From NCBI RefSeq assembly GCF_001039355.2, contig NW_019775658.1, positions 327,846 through 391,845 on the forward strand: a stretch of 64,000 nt of DNA, read 5' to 3'. The notes under the pieces were generated by a model, which made no database searches, was not told where the DNA came from, and worked only from the letters and a program-made list of their open reading frames with translations. This document shows, piece after piece, positions 50,686-63,580 of this stretch. Both the position numbers and the translations under genes were made by a program. The stretch's first letter is position 1. The number at the start of each line of letters is the position of its first letter. Source of the DNA: Lingula anatina (Eukaryota > Brachiopoda > Lingulata > Lingulida > Lingulidae).

Positions 50686-52159
50686 AAATACAAAAAAGAA
50701 AAGATATTTAAAATACAGGCCATACATGTATGCAAAACACAGATATCTCAATTGAAAAATAAAAAAGCATTGAATAAAAACATGGATATGTTAGACAGTG
50801 CGAAGTCTTACTTTATAAACCATACTGTTTAGTGATGGTTAATTCTTAGAAAATGTGTTTACAGTGTAAAACATTTAAAATCTTGAAACAGTGTTACTTG
50901 CATGTGTTTGGGTGTGTGCCTGCATGTTTTATCAGGGACAGGTTGACATTTAATTTTAAAAAGAAAGAATGAGATTAAATACTCTAGATAATGGGGCTGG
51001 ATATTCAGATGGTGGACAGTGCACACAGGTTTGACTGGTAATCATCATCATCATCAAATCAAGAGACAACTGCGGTCTCACAGATAAAGAAGGGCAACAT
51101 CATCATATAATCTGGTTAAGTAATAAAAAGAGTGAGTGCCTACATCAGTGGTAGTCAGCTTCAATAGCAGTCAATTGCCAGTTTATTCTTGTATCTCCAG
51201 GTTTAATCTTAACCAAAGTGCACAGGACGGGTAACCCAGACACTTCGCTTGTCTCTCTTTCTGCCCTAGAGCCAAGTCTACATTAACTATCACCATTGTT
51301 TTCTGTCAACTCAATCCTACGTAACCTTTACCACCTACAGTTAATATACCCACAGACACAACACATACAGCCAATCTACCTTGTGCTCAGGTATTCATAC
51401 TCAGTTAACTGGAACTATGCCGTCTATCCTAGGCCTAAAGAGAACAACAATGCATTCCTTTAGATGTTAAAATACAAATTCAACTGCTGTGAAACAAAGC
51501 ACTTGGGTAACACAAAGATATGCATTGCTGCAGTCTAGTATGTGTATAAACATTCCACAAGACAATATAGCATATAAAACCAAACATATCCTTTCATAAA
51601 TAGCAATGCAATAATAAAGTGATGTTTGGACTCGGGCAGCCATTTTAGATACACTTTGTGTAACACAAATAACCGCATAGAAAGGGGCTTGGTTATCATT
51701 TTTTAAAAACCAAAATATGACCAAAAAAAAAAAAGAAATATATATATCAGGAAGTCAGGAATCAATTGCCCCATGCAACAAAATTGTATAATATTTCATG
51801 GTCCTACTATAATATTATCCTTGAAAACTTTAGAAAAGAAATAGTAAGATGGAACTAACAAATGGCTCACTACTTCAAAATAATTCCTGGACATTAGTTG
51901 ATCAAACACCTGGCACTTCAGTGATCAAGTCCTTTGTTCTGCCTCCTAAATGGTCAACAATTTACTTATGTGCTAGGAAAAAATATCCCCGAAATGCCTT
52001 GTTCTCAGCTCTATGATTGAACTTATCTCAATATGAAATAATCACTTGAAAAAAAGCTCCAAATATATTCCAAACATCCCTTGAACAAAAAACACGAAAA
52101 ATCTGTGCGAACACCTGCGCGGCGTGTCTTTATGATACGCCATGATGCCACGCACGTTC

Positions 52160-52258
52160 CACCCGGGAACATCCGGGCAAGCAACATCATGAATGCATCA
52201 TGTTAAATCTTCAAACTAGACGCTAAACGAAATGCAACTAAGCTCTAGCACAAGTCCC
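52160..52258. repeat. ~100-bp dispersed repeat, copy 1
   Basis: Shares GGGAACATCC, AACATCATGAATGCATCATG, TAAATCTTCAAACTAGA and AACTAAGCTCTAG with 54453-54552 in the same orientation. This copy is the more CpG-rich. Confidence 0.85.
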
Positions 52259-52436
52259 TAGTCTTTTGGAACTCATAGTCCAAACTCCCCCACAGTACCT
52301 GCTGCACTCTTTCCACTGCACGGCGTTTCATCCATTTGAGCCTAGTTGGTACCAAGAGGGTTAGAGAAGTTGGCATGTTCACTGTCGTCTCTGATCAGTA
52401 AAGGTTTTCAGACAAGAAAAGGTGGTTCAAAATGAC

Positions 52437-52448
52437 TGCGCCTGCGCC
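52437..52448. promoter_or_regulatory. NRF1-like site in a small CpG cluster
   Basis: TGCGCCTGCGCC closely resembles the NRF1 palindrome TGCGCATGCGCA. Other CpGs cluster at 52105-52180. A YY1-like CGCCATCTTGG lies at 53117-53127 and another GCCAT at 52694. Orientation and any transcript are unknown. Confidence 0.3.
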
Positions 52449-53527
52449 GTACTCTCTAACCCATTGCCAGACCTGAACACGTCATACCTGAATACATTTC
52501 ACTCTCTATATCCCCGTCACATGCTACTAATTTCTTTCATTAATGATGCAACTTCAATATAACGTCATACAGTGAAGGCCTTAAATTATATATTGTCTAA
52601 TGATTGTGTCTGTACTAGTTCCTTTCAACACCACCTCGAGCATCATCAACATAACTGTATTCAAAATGGTGGAATCTTAAATCTAGTCACACACCCTTCC
52701 GCCATATTGCCACTTGGCTTTCTTGACTTGTTTAAACACTGCACATACCCGTCTGGTGTTCTGATTAAGATTCCGTTATCAAAGGGAGCATATCTGGTAC
52801 TCGTATCTAAATCAGACAGCTTTATTCTTTTTTTAAAACAAAATCTGTAAACATGCTGCATTTTACCACATAAATACGTTCGTCTATTCTTTGTTCTCGC
52901 TTCCATGTGCTCGCGAGAGAAACACACCAGTTAACTGAGACACATTGTTCAAATGCTGGCTCTGATCCAAATCTAGGTTGCCCCTTTCCCTCCTTAAGCT
53001 CTTAATGTCTTATATGAGTACCCAATGTAATGTTTAATCATCTATCTCTTCAAGACAAGTTACAGCGGCAAGGTCAGCTCTAATCAGGATGGAAACTCAA
53101 TGAGCATGTCTAAGACGCCATCTTGGATATCACACCGGCTACATGAAAAAGCATGCAAGGAATGCCTTCCTTTTAATGGTACCAAGCCTGCCCCATTTTA
53201 TTACGTCAAAGAAATGAACAACTTGTTCAACGGAAGGAGCTTAATATTTTAGAAAATATTTCTCCAATCCACTAAACAAGTGCACATGCCACAACCAAGG
53301 CAGGTCACTTGTAACCCCTGCACGGCTGTGGAACTGCAGTGGCAGCACAAAGCCCTCACCCCTACTTTAACTGTAAAAACACCATTTCCCAGGTTATCAT
53401 TTTAAATCCAGTCTCCAGCCTGCCTGTCATTTTAATCGCATAATGTTACTCCATGACTGGGTCACGTCTGCTGCCTTGGGAGGCAGTCTACAATCAAATA
53501 TACATATAACTTCAAGCAAAACCTTAC

Positions 53528-53651
53528 CTGCGCTGATAAAAAAGGTTATTATGCCAGGTTCCTCACACAAAGACATTGATAGAGCACACTCAGGAGAGAA
53601 CATGCTCAGAAATCTAATATGTTCATAGACTAGCCCGCAGTTAAGATGCAC
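53528..53651 (-). other. possible minus-strand exon with strong donor
   Basis: Read on the minus strand, the sequence ends at AGCGCAG|GTAAGG (last exon base 53528), a good donor. A CCAAT-containing stretch lies just upstream near 53665. The frame is open for about 41 codons from 53651 to the donor, but the peptide is not recognised. It could be an untranslated first exon. Confidence 0.22.
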
Positions 53652-54452
53652 GGCCTTCCTATTGGCTTAAAGAACTTGATTCTATTAGGTCATCTTAGTT
53701 GTTTGTGCTTCGCATGGTATGTGAAGTGAGAACCCTTGCCTACACTTTCTATAACTAACCATTCCTTATGCCTTTTGGCACCATATTTCGTATCAACTCT
53801 GCAGGGACAACTGGCCTTTATGTTTCCGCAAAATTTAAAATCTTTAAATTTAACATCTTTCAAAACAATACTCAAAAATGCATAAAAGTTACCCAAACTA
53901 TGACATAAAATGAATATATTTTCAATTCAATGAACAAAAGGTATAGCATTGTGTGAATACAGTTGTTGTATTAAGCTTAAGTGGCACGAAAACCAGCCAA
54001 ACCTTGATCCCAGTTAAGAAAAAATAACAAGGGCCAGACAGACATAAAGGTAATATAAAGATAACATAAAGGTAATATTCTAACTTAAAGCTCCTGCAAT
54101 AAAAGCTAACCAAATACTATCAAACAAAAGTAACAGCTTAATGTAATGTAACAGACTGTAAAACGAACATTTCATTTGCTGTAAAGAAACACTATGAAGT
54201 CAGGGCCCTTTAGGTACAAATAAGCCTCCCCCCTACTGACAGCAGACCAGGATTTCCCCTAAGGCCCCCCAGCAACTGTTGTGAACTACTAGACAACACA
54301 CGTTTGCTTGAATCAGTTATACTCTGATGATAACAGAACAGTAGCAATGACAGTGATAGTTAAATATGTTGAATACAAGGGATTCTCACAGCATAATTCC
54401 AAAGCAAAAGAAAATTTACAAAAATTAGTCACAGTTGTATGTGAACATATAA

Positions 54453-54552
54453 CCACCAGGGAACATCCAAGCAAACAACATCATGAATGCATCATGCTAA
54501 ATCTTCAAACTAGATACCAAGCAAAATCCAACTAAGCTCTAGAACAAGTCCT
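54453..54552. repeat. ~100-bp dispersed repeat, copy 2
   Basis: Counterpart of 52160-52258. Several CpGs of copy 1 are replaced by CA or TA here, for example ATCCGGGCAAG versus ATCCAAGCAAA, as expected from decay of methylated CpG. Confidence 0.85.
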
Positions 54553-55472
54553 CACCCACAATTACATTTTCATAAAACAAATATTCTTCAGACTTCAAAT
54601 GTGACCATACTTCATAAATCTGTAACAATATAAGTGTTATAATTTTCTATCAAAACCTTATTATATCAACCAATCACCAGACAGGCACACACTCACACAT
54701 GTATGCGCACACACACACACGTGCATGCAAGTACACACACAGACTCCAATACCAAAGCTTAAGGGCACTGGATGTCTGTATGTTCATACTGAACAATCAG
54801 CATATCACTTTTAAACTACTTAAAAGTGGCCAATGGGAAGGGTCAGTGCATATTAAGTTGCTGTAACTAGCTAGCTCAAATTTGTGCTAAATTATCATAA
54901 AGCAATAATTTATTTCCTTATAGAGCAACAATGCCCATCTTGCTCACCAACCATTGTACCTTGTCCTATATAGCAAAGAAAAATATATTTATTTGAAAAA
55001 TTCTTATATGATAATTCTGTAAGATCAATAAGTTTGATGAAGATTTCAGTGATCTTCAATTTTACCATAGCCTTCATATTTTATCCTATGATCAGAATGC
55101 CTGATAAATAATGCCTTCTTGGTACCATTGCAATGCTCCATTCATGTCTGAATTGGCCACCAGATGGGGGTACCATCTAGTTTCCTCTTTGCTATTGGAT
55201 CATCAGTTCCAATATACATCATCAGTGTGTGACACTTCTTGAAGACTGCCTTCATACTTTACACTGATATTCAAAAGCATTAAGTAAACCAACCTTCTCC
55301 CAATCCCTTATAACATGCTCTTCCAAAACACAAAGTTTAATCTATTACAACAATTATACGACAATAGCACATATGACAAATGCCTATCTATATATAATTA
55401 GCTACTGCATAAAATTTGTGTGAATTTGAACAGAAAAGTTAAAAATAAAAGTCCTTCCTCCAGGTAAAATAA
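54553..55472. other. no gene seen
   Basis: AT-rich DNA with a broken CA microsatellite (54685-54742) and a small hairpin CACTTTTAA/TTAAAAGTG at 54806-54828. Confidence 0.5.
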
Positions 55473-55773
55473 GCCAGCAATGTGGGCCAGTCATGGCAAC
55501 AAACTGCCAGCAATGAGGAGGGAACCATGGAAATGGGTAGAGACACCATGTCCTCCAAAACTACCAGCAATGAAAAGGGAACCATGGTCATGAGTGGACA
55601 CACCTTGCCCTGTACCTGCAGTGGGGAGAGAGCCATGGAAATGGGTGGAGGTCCTCCAAAACTACCAGTAGTGAGGAGCCAAGAGCTGTGGGTGGAGATC
55701 CCATGTCCTCCAAAACTACCAGCAGAGAGGAAGGAACCATGGCCATCAGTAGACAAACAATGTTCTCAAAAAC
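55473..55773. repeat. ~55-bp imperfect minisatellite
   Basis: Units beginning CCAGCAATGAGGAGGGAACC or variants start near 55473, 55506, 55563, 55616, 55663 and 55718, spaced 33-57 bp. Shared words include ACCATGG, GGGTAGAGA and CATGTCCTCCAAAACTAC. A further diverged unit lies at 56035-56100. The 119-codon plus frame and the minus frames over it are products of the repeat. Confidence 0.85.
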
Positions 55774-55825
55774 CAACTGGGATCAATTTCACAAAAGAGC
55801 TCTACTCCCTCCCCCCTACCACAAA

Positions 55826-55867
55826 AATAAAATTAAATTAAATTAAATTGAAAAAAAAAAAAAAAAA
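55826..55867. repeat. (AAATT)n and poly(A)
   Basis: A few AAATT units are followed by an A17 run. Confidence 0.85.
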
Positions 55868-56100
55868 GCCCACAATAAAGTGTACTGCATCCAAAGCAGC
55901 AGTAGTCTGCTGAGATATTGTGCACATTTTATAGCAGGGGCTATATTAATACAGATCTATTTTGAACCAAATGATTGGTCTACAAATTAAGACCCATTTT
56001 CAGGCTATAGTTCTTCAGTGAAACCAAACCCTGCAGTGAGGAAGGAACTAGGACCATGGGTAGAGAAACCATGTTTTTCATAGCCACAAGCAGTGAGAGG

Positions 56101-57735
56101 AATCCAGAGCTATGTTAAGAGGAGCCATTTTAAACAAAATTGAAACATGTTTTTGAAAAGCCTGTCCACAGTTTCCATCAAAAAATATAATGTAGAAAAA
56201 TAAAGACAATACAAAAGTAATTTAGCAAGGTACTGTAACAGACTTCTTACAAAACAGCAGTCTTTTTATTTTTCAGACAAATCAAAAACTATTCTTTCCC
56301 AATACCTAAAACCATCTCCAATGACAAAAATATGCTTAATTTTACACAAAAGCACTGCCATTGCTTCAGATTGCCATGCAATTAATTTAGCAGAAACCTA
56401 GCCCGCTTAATCTTGTACTGGGCATCAAGGTCTACCCATATAACAAACTAACAATGGTTATCTAAAATACATTTTAAGAAGTTCCAGAACATGACATGCT
56501 TATTCAAGGACTTAAATACTTAATGGCTGTCTGGCCCAAACCCTGGATAACAAATTTGTAAAATAGCACTCAAGCAGTAATGACTTTCTTGCTATATCCA
56601 AGATCACAGGGTACAGACTTTTCAACTCAAATTTATTCTTTCTCTCTCAAAAATTCTGCCCTCGATAGTACTTAAGGGTTATTCACATTCAGTAGGGAAC
56701 TGTAGATGAAACCTGAACACATTAAACCTTAGTGATGTGGAGTTGCCCGATATACCTGCAGCAAACAGACCAAAACCAACACAATGGCAGAATGCAGCTT
56801 GGACAAGTTCTTATTTTCCTAATCTTTATAATCCTTGATGATGCTTCTTATCCAGACTAAGGGCCAATATGCCACCAGTGCTGCTCCCTATACTTTTTAG
56901 CAATATTGTTCATAAATCAATAAGCAATAGATCTCACTGAATTATTCAGAATTTACAAAAAAAATAAAAAAAAAATCTTCAAAGAATAAAGCTAGTTCGT
57001 CAACTTAAATGAAACAATATGTCCATACTGAGGGGAATTGCTGGGATTGTTGGCCAACTGGACACCAGGTGGGGGCACTGTCCAACTAACAAAACAATGA
57101 TGACCAATTTTCCACTTGGCTGATATTTCTTGCTTATGCAGAGTAAACCTGTCTCAACCATAGTGGACCACAGGTCATGATCACTGAACTGGCATACTGA
57201 AACCTTACCCTGCTGCATAAGAAAGCACTGGCCAACTTTTCTTCATTAAACCCACCTACCGAGCAAGACAAGTCTTTGGCATATGAACCACAAGCGTTAA
57301 GAGTCCAGCAGAGCATGCCTAATTTTTGTCACGAAGAAATGCCCTCACTTCCTTCTCTGTTTGCATGCTTCATAATTGATTAGGTCAAAAGAAAGAAAGA
57401 TTCAATATGTAGTACAATGAAATGGCAAAAATCACATTTTATGTTCTGTGAGGGCCCTGTAGACAGACCTTTTGACCTTGGTAATGATAATAAACTCTAA
57501 CATAACTATGAACAAAGCCAGGAAATATGTTGCGCCTTCTTAACATTTAATGTATAAATACGACTGCCAATTCATTTACAAACAATTTATTGCATTTTTC
57601 ACAAGATATAGCTTTTGTTTTTCAGTCTCAGTTTATTATTAATAACAAAATACCTTGGCAATTTCAAGGGAAAAAAGATAAACATGTGCAATTCACAGGA
57701 CAAATTTCGAGAAATGGCTTCATGTCCACTTCCAA
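56101..57735. other. no gene seen
   Basis: No supported coding or structured feature apart from short A runs. Confidence 0.45.
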
Positions 57736-57765
57736 AATTTCAAGACAATTTATTGTCTTGAAATT
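57736..57765. repeat. perfect 14-bp inverted repeat, 2-base loop
   Basis: AATTTCAAGACAAT and ATTGTCTTGAAATT are separated by TT, forming a cruciform-capable palindrome of 30 bp. Confidence 0.95.
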
Positions 57766-60080
57766 ATGATTTTTTTTTTATCTTAACCACATAATGAACT
57801 TCCAACACATATCTGGATTAAAATCATACTTCAGGATTATTCCTTTCAACATGGTTTTGCAACCAGACACAAGTGTTTTAAAAGACTTGTTTCGTCTCTA
57901 TCTTGAATGCTTAAAAATCCCTAAAATGTACCTATTAAAATGATTTCTATAGGTAAAATAAAGCTGTAGATCCATTTTAACTCTACCACTTTCAATTAAT
58001 TTTTTCTTAGAATTTCCCATGCATTGTTGTCATTTTTTTTTAAATAACATTATAATCAAAATTATTCCCAAATGTGGAAAAAATGTATTTGCAAATTATA
58101 ATAAAAACATTCCAAATCAAAGGTATATAATATGTACATCAAATGAGTAGCACATTACAAAATTCACTTAATTCACATCAATCAAAGCAGATTATTATCA
58201 CTTTTTCTATATAATAAAATATATTCCAAGTATTTTATTTCCTCATATGATATTCATCATGTAGCTTAGTTTGAGAATTTTATTCAAATTTTATATAAAT
58301 AAGACATAAGACTAAACAGATAATTGCAAATGGAGAGCATTTCTGGAAGTGAAAGAGATCTATCTTACTCACTGATACAGCATCAAGTAACACAAGATAA
58401 GCCTAGCCTAAATTTTAGTATAAAAGCTGTCTGGGTATTCAGAGAATGTTATGGCAAGATCCCACACCTGCTAAAGAAGGGAAATAACTTGGCATCAATC
58501 TCAGCACACACAGAGACATTGATTAGGTCTGAACAGAGTGCCAGACTGCAGACACACAGAACTTAAAGCTATGTTTAAGTAGAGACAGACCCAAGAGGTC
58601 TTCTCCGTGTCCCAATGGATGCTGGAAGTTTTCAAAGTCACCTCTTAGTCAGAAAGTACGACGATACTGTTAAGTTTCCACAGCAACAGTGCCTGCTACT
58701 TCATAAACCAGGAAACAAGTGGATTATCAAACAAAATGCAACTGAAGACTAGAGATACGGTCAAATCATTTTTCGTGATGGAAAAGAAGAAAAAACCACA
58801 AATAAGGATAAAATCTTGACTCTATCATTCAAATACAGTAAATATGTATTTAAGCTGCTGATTTTCAAAGTATAATTACTTGAATTTCATAAATTATTTG
58901 GACATATCCAAAAACAGCTACAAAGATTATTTATTAAACTGCTGTGGTGCAAACAGAAAAATCTGAGCAAATCATTTTCTTTCATATCATTAAATAATAA
59001 TAATAAGCTATTAAAATATTTTTCCATCTGATCTAAGGGTATAGCAATTCTATAAAACATTTTTAAAGATCATTTCACTTGCATTTGCATTTAAAAGTCA
59101 GGACAATTTTGGTTTGAAATATATGTAAAAATAAATATAGTTTCAGCTAAGCAATAACCATTGATACTAAACAAATCACATAGCCTTCTTTATTATGACT
59201 AAAAACATATTCTTTTTTATTAGTTTAACATGAAATGAGTACAAAAAAAAAAAAAATCTGGCAATATGATAACCAAGTTGGGGGCGCAAGACCTGTTTTT
59301 AAGATAAAACTTTCCATGACCAAATTCTCACTCATGGTTTCCATCCTAGTCTCTATCTTCTTGATGTTGAGAAGCAGTTTCCTAGATAAGGAAAATCATT
59401 GTCTGGGAATTTTGGATTCTATCCCAGGAAAAAAAAAAAGATGTAGGAGTCTATCCAATCCATCAGTCTGGCATGCCTTGATGTATTCTCAGGAACATGC
59501 TCTCAGCTATGTCATCACATGCAACAAGGAAAAGGTGCTTTTCTCAAATTAGTTTGGTCATTTTCCTTTCCTCAAAATTTAATGTTTCTGAATAGCACCA
59601 GTCTTAATATTGGTATGAAATCATTTCAACAAAATATTTGCCAAAAAATTATTATAATAATTATTATAATTGTTTGCTGCTGCATCTTGTTTTTAAATTA
59701 TTTAAGCAACTTAAAAATGTTTAAAAGAAATATTTAAGTTGTATTTATTTTCACTTTGCATCTTATTTTTTATTTTTCATTTCAATACATATACTCAAAC
59801 ACTTATTCTAAATTAATTTTATATTCAATTAAATCATGAAGTTTGTCAGCTTTTAAAGTAAAGCTTTTCTTATTAACAATGTTATTCCAACCAATTGTCA
59901 AAAATGTATGTTTTAAAACAGATAAAATTAAGAACAAAATAAATTAAATAAAAAGAAAAGAAAAACTGCATCAGACAGACAGAACTCCCAGACAAAACTG
60001 TGGTGCTATCCTTTAGCCAAACTAATAGGTTTACACTTAGTTACAGCATAATCACACAGGTATCTCACTGTTACATCATA
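57766..60080. other. AT-rich DNA, no gene seen
   Basis: Plus frames at 58324-58566 and 59235-59552 (80 and 105 codons) are unrecognised and lack splice support. Confidence 0.4.
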
Positions 60081-60082
60081 AT

Positions 60083-60265
60083 TACAGGCTTAGTTATGTA
60101 ACATGTGGTCACAGCAATTTACCCAAGCAGTTTACATACACAGTCTGTTAAGTGCATTAGATCTCCATAGTTCACCCACTGTTACACCATAATTGCAGTG
60201 ACTTTAAGTGGATTACTCTGGTTTGTGTGATAATTACAGGGTAAGCTGTGTAATCTGTGGTCAGA
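60083..60265. repeat. imperfect direct repeats with ATAATTACAG / GTGGTCA words
   Basis: CATAATTACAGGCTTAGTTATGTAACATGTGGTCACAGCAATTTAC-like sequence near 60086 recurs as GATAATTACAGGGTAAG...TGTAATC.GTGGTCAGAGTAATTAC near 60228. A third partial copy (CATAATTGCAG) is near 60189. Confidence 0.6.
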
Positions 60266-61735
60266 GTAATTACTTTAAAGAGGTCTTCTCCTCCCACCTG
60301 GTCCTTGAGCTCACAGACCCATAAAGCACAGAGTGGCTAGGGAGGAGGAGGAGAACCAGACACGGGGCTGGTCAGGAACAGAAGTAAACATTTAAAGATA
60401 CTGGTTTTCTTTTTCATTCAATTGATTAATTTACTAAGTTATTTACTTATTTATCAAACATAGACATGTCAGAGAGATTATGGAAAAAATAGATAAATAA
60501 ATAAGTAAACAAGAATGCTAATGCATGCTCTATTTGGATCTGAAGCTCAGAGGTAAAAAAAAAACTATTATATCTATGCTCCCCAGTTTTCTGCTCTTTA
60601 AATTTGAATTTCTTTATTCTATCACCAAATCACAAAATAGGTACAAGAGTCAAATAGTTGCATTATTAAGTCTACCAAGTGAGATCTTCACAGGTCAAAA
60701 CACAGCTATGCCCAAAGATTTCCGCTTTGTAAATAGTCAAAGGTCACAGGTAGTAGTGGACAGACATCTTGGTACAGTTTTATCATTAAAATCAGCTAAG
60801 CTGAAATAAAGTAACTCTGCTATTTAAAAACTGATTATTAACTGATCATATTCTTACATGTGATTCCCTTCTTTATAAATTAATCATATCCTTAAAGTTT
60901 TTGAAACATATTTCAGTCTGCTGTATCTATTAAAACTCTTTTAATCCACATCCAAATTTTTTCCTTATTTAACATGTTATTGCACCCACCTAGCAAAATC
61001 AAAATTTAAGTATTAAAGGTCTGTCATCATTTTAATAAAAAAAAAAAAAATTGGTGCATGTGAGTATCTTATTTTAAGTATTTTTCTTGTTAGATTTCTC
61101 TTTTGACACAGTAGTCAACAAGAAATAGATATATAGGTCATTTGGTTAAGGTGTTTGTTATCTTCCTCTGCACTTGTGTAAGTCTTACGAAACAATGTTT
61201 TTCTCTTTGCCAAGATTGTGTCTGGATGTTATAAAGGAATCATCATAAAATGGATATAATTAAGGTAAATATTTTGCTAGTTGGAACAATCTGAATTTTT
61301 TTTCACTTTGTTTAAGCTTCATGGCATTTAGGTTTGATTCATAGTCATTTATTCATTCATCCAACTAATCATTTCATTAAATAATTATTTAATTATTAAT
61401 GCATTAAGTAATTTATCATTTAATAATCTATTTACTCACTTCAATTTTTTTCCATTTTGAACCACTATTTTTAGGTTAACAAACTTGATCACACACACAC
61501 AAAATTAAAGAATATTATTTTTTAAATGTGTAATAGTGAAGCTTTGTCAAATAAGCTATTTTCTATAAGATGTGGTCCTTGGAGTTGGGGGTGTGAATAG
61601 GTATCTGAACTAAACACAAATGTATTTTTGACAAATGCAGAGAAGATATTTGTTGTTATTGTGGTTGAGTAGTCCCCTGATTTAGTTAAGAAAATAATGG
61701 CTAGAATTATTAGAATTATTATTCTAAATGGAGTC

Positions 61736-61866
61736 CAGAAATGATATTATCTGGAATAATTTCAATAATTATTTCATACAGTTTATTATCACTTAATTTA
61801 TTATCAGAAATGATATTATCTGGAATCATTTCAATAATTATTTCATACAGTTTATCACTTAATTTA
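61736..61866. repeat. 69-bp tandem duplication
   Basis: 61736-61804 is repeated at 61805-61866 with one substitution and a short deletion, starting CAGAAATGATATTATCTGGA. High similarity implies a recent event. Confidence 0.95.
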
Positions 61867-63530
61867 TGCTCTCTCTTTTTTTATTTCAAGTTCAGAGTAA
61901 AATAAGATAAATCAGTTAATGTAGTAGTCCAAATATAAACTGCTGTGCCTGTTTTATTACAAGAAAGAGATAGCTAATACTTCAGACGCATATTAACTTT
62001 TATTTTGTGGACTGCCATAGATTTATCTTATAGTACAGTAGACTAAATTTCATTAAAAGAATTAAACCCCTGGAAATAATTTGAAACAGAAGACAATATT
62101 AGGAGACAACAATATCCACTAACAGATGTGTACCCACTAACTTTTCACCAGCATCAAGTTAACTTATAAATATTTAGGAATTTACTGCACTTCTATCACA
62201 TCAAGGGTATATATATTCAAGCACACATTTCAAAGGTTTTGTTAAATATATACAACTCTAACCTCCTTTTCCACTTTAATCATTATTTGATGAAAATTAA
62301 GCTAACAATAAACACACATTTCCCCTCTCTGCTGAATATTCTAGTAACCAAAAAGTATTAAAAGCTTTCTTTAAGACACTGACTAACAACAAATCTTATA
62401 TATCTACAAAACCTCACCTGTGTATATACAACAGACAGAGCTAGCCCAAATATTGCTGTGACCAAATAAATTCAAAAGTAGTAACCGGCATCAAATTCCT
62501 CCCAACTTAAGTGAACCTCAGTAAACATCCCATCCCACTGCAGGACTATCTTATGAATCACGCACTGCAAACTACACACCCATTGGTTAGAATATCAACA
62601 GACTTTCAAATATCAGCCAATGATATGAAGGTTTCCTACAGAGCAGGTGATGTAATAGAGCAGCTTGTGCGCCATGCTTGCTTTTACAAATACAAAATTT
62701 GGTGGAGAATTCAAATGTGTCTACAAAATACAAGTACAGTCAAATATTTTGCTGGAGACCTGTTTCATCTGCATGAATGCAAAAGTAAGTCCAGACAAAG
62801 TGCCAAAAAGAAACAATGAAAATCAGATTCACGATTAAAAAAAAAAAAATTAAAAATCAATCAAAATCAAATATTTCACAAGAAGCAAACCAATCAAAAA
62901 TTAATATTTTATCAATATTAGGCAAATGAATGACAGAATTTGATTTGCAATTCATAAGTAAAAACATCCTCATCCACCTCATGTAAAAAAAAAAATACAC
63001 GTGCAGTTCTCCCCCTTTCTCCCCACCCCTCTTTCTGTGACTCATAGAAAAATACGAGAGGCAAATCAGAGATGAGAAAATATCATTAAGTGAACATGTT
63101 CCAAGCCCTGTGTACCTCCCCGTGGCTTCTCTGCAGGTGCTCTCTATTTGAACCCGATGTGTTCCCTGTGTGAACTCTGTAGAAACACATGCAGTAAAAG
63201 GAGAGTGGACAGACCTTCTCTGCCCAACTCCTACATGCAACTACTAAAAACAGAACACATGGGGGTACACTTCTGTATAACATGGTGCAAATTGGAATTC
63301 TATGTCATTTAAACAGACATAATCTTTTATGTTGCATGTTCTGATATGTTTTTTTTTCTTTATAAATCCTTTTGTCTTTTGCATTTTTTAATTCAAACAG
63401 TGTATCAGTAGTTCATCAAGCAAATGATGTCAGAAACAAAATACATTTAAAACTATAAATCTTCAAGAACCAAAATGCAGAAAAAAAGTTCATGTTATGC
63501 ACTGAATCATTCAAACAATATTTTAATTTC

Positions 63531-63533
<3 letters not shown>
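61867..63533. other. no gene seen
   Basis: AT-rich DNA. Frames at 62511-62819 (+) and 62857-63240 (-) are over 100 codons but have no recognisable domain or clean exon edges. Confidence 0.4.

Positions 63534-63578
<45 letters not shown>
63534..63578. repeat. (AG)n microsatellite
   Basis: About 22 AG repeats. A poly Arg-Glu reading on the plus strand is an artefact. Confidence 0.97.

Positions 63579-63580
<2 letters not shown>

Noticed and set aside
52661-52927. 88-codon minus frame with varied composition
   Set aside because: Looks somewhat protein-like, but has no acceptor/donor pair and no recognisable motif. It may be chance.
55482-55841. 119-codon plus ORF and opposing minus ORFs
   Set aside because: The frames run through an imperfect ~55-bp minisatellite and have no domain or splice support.
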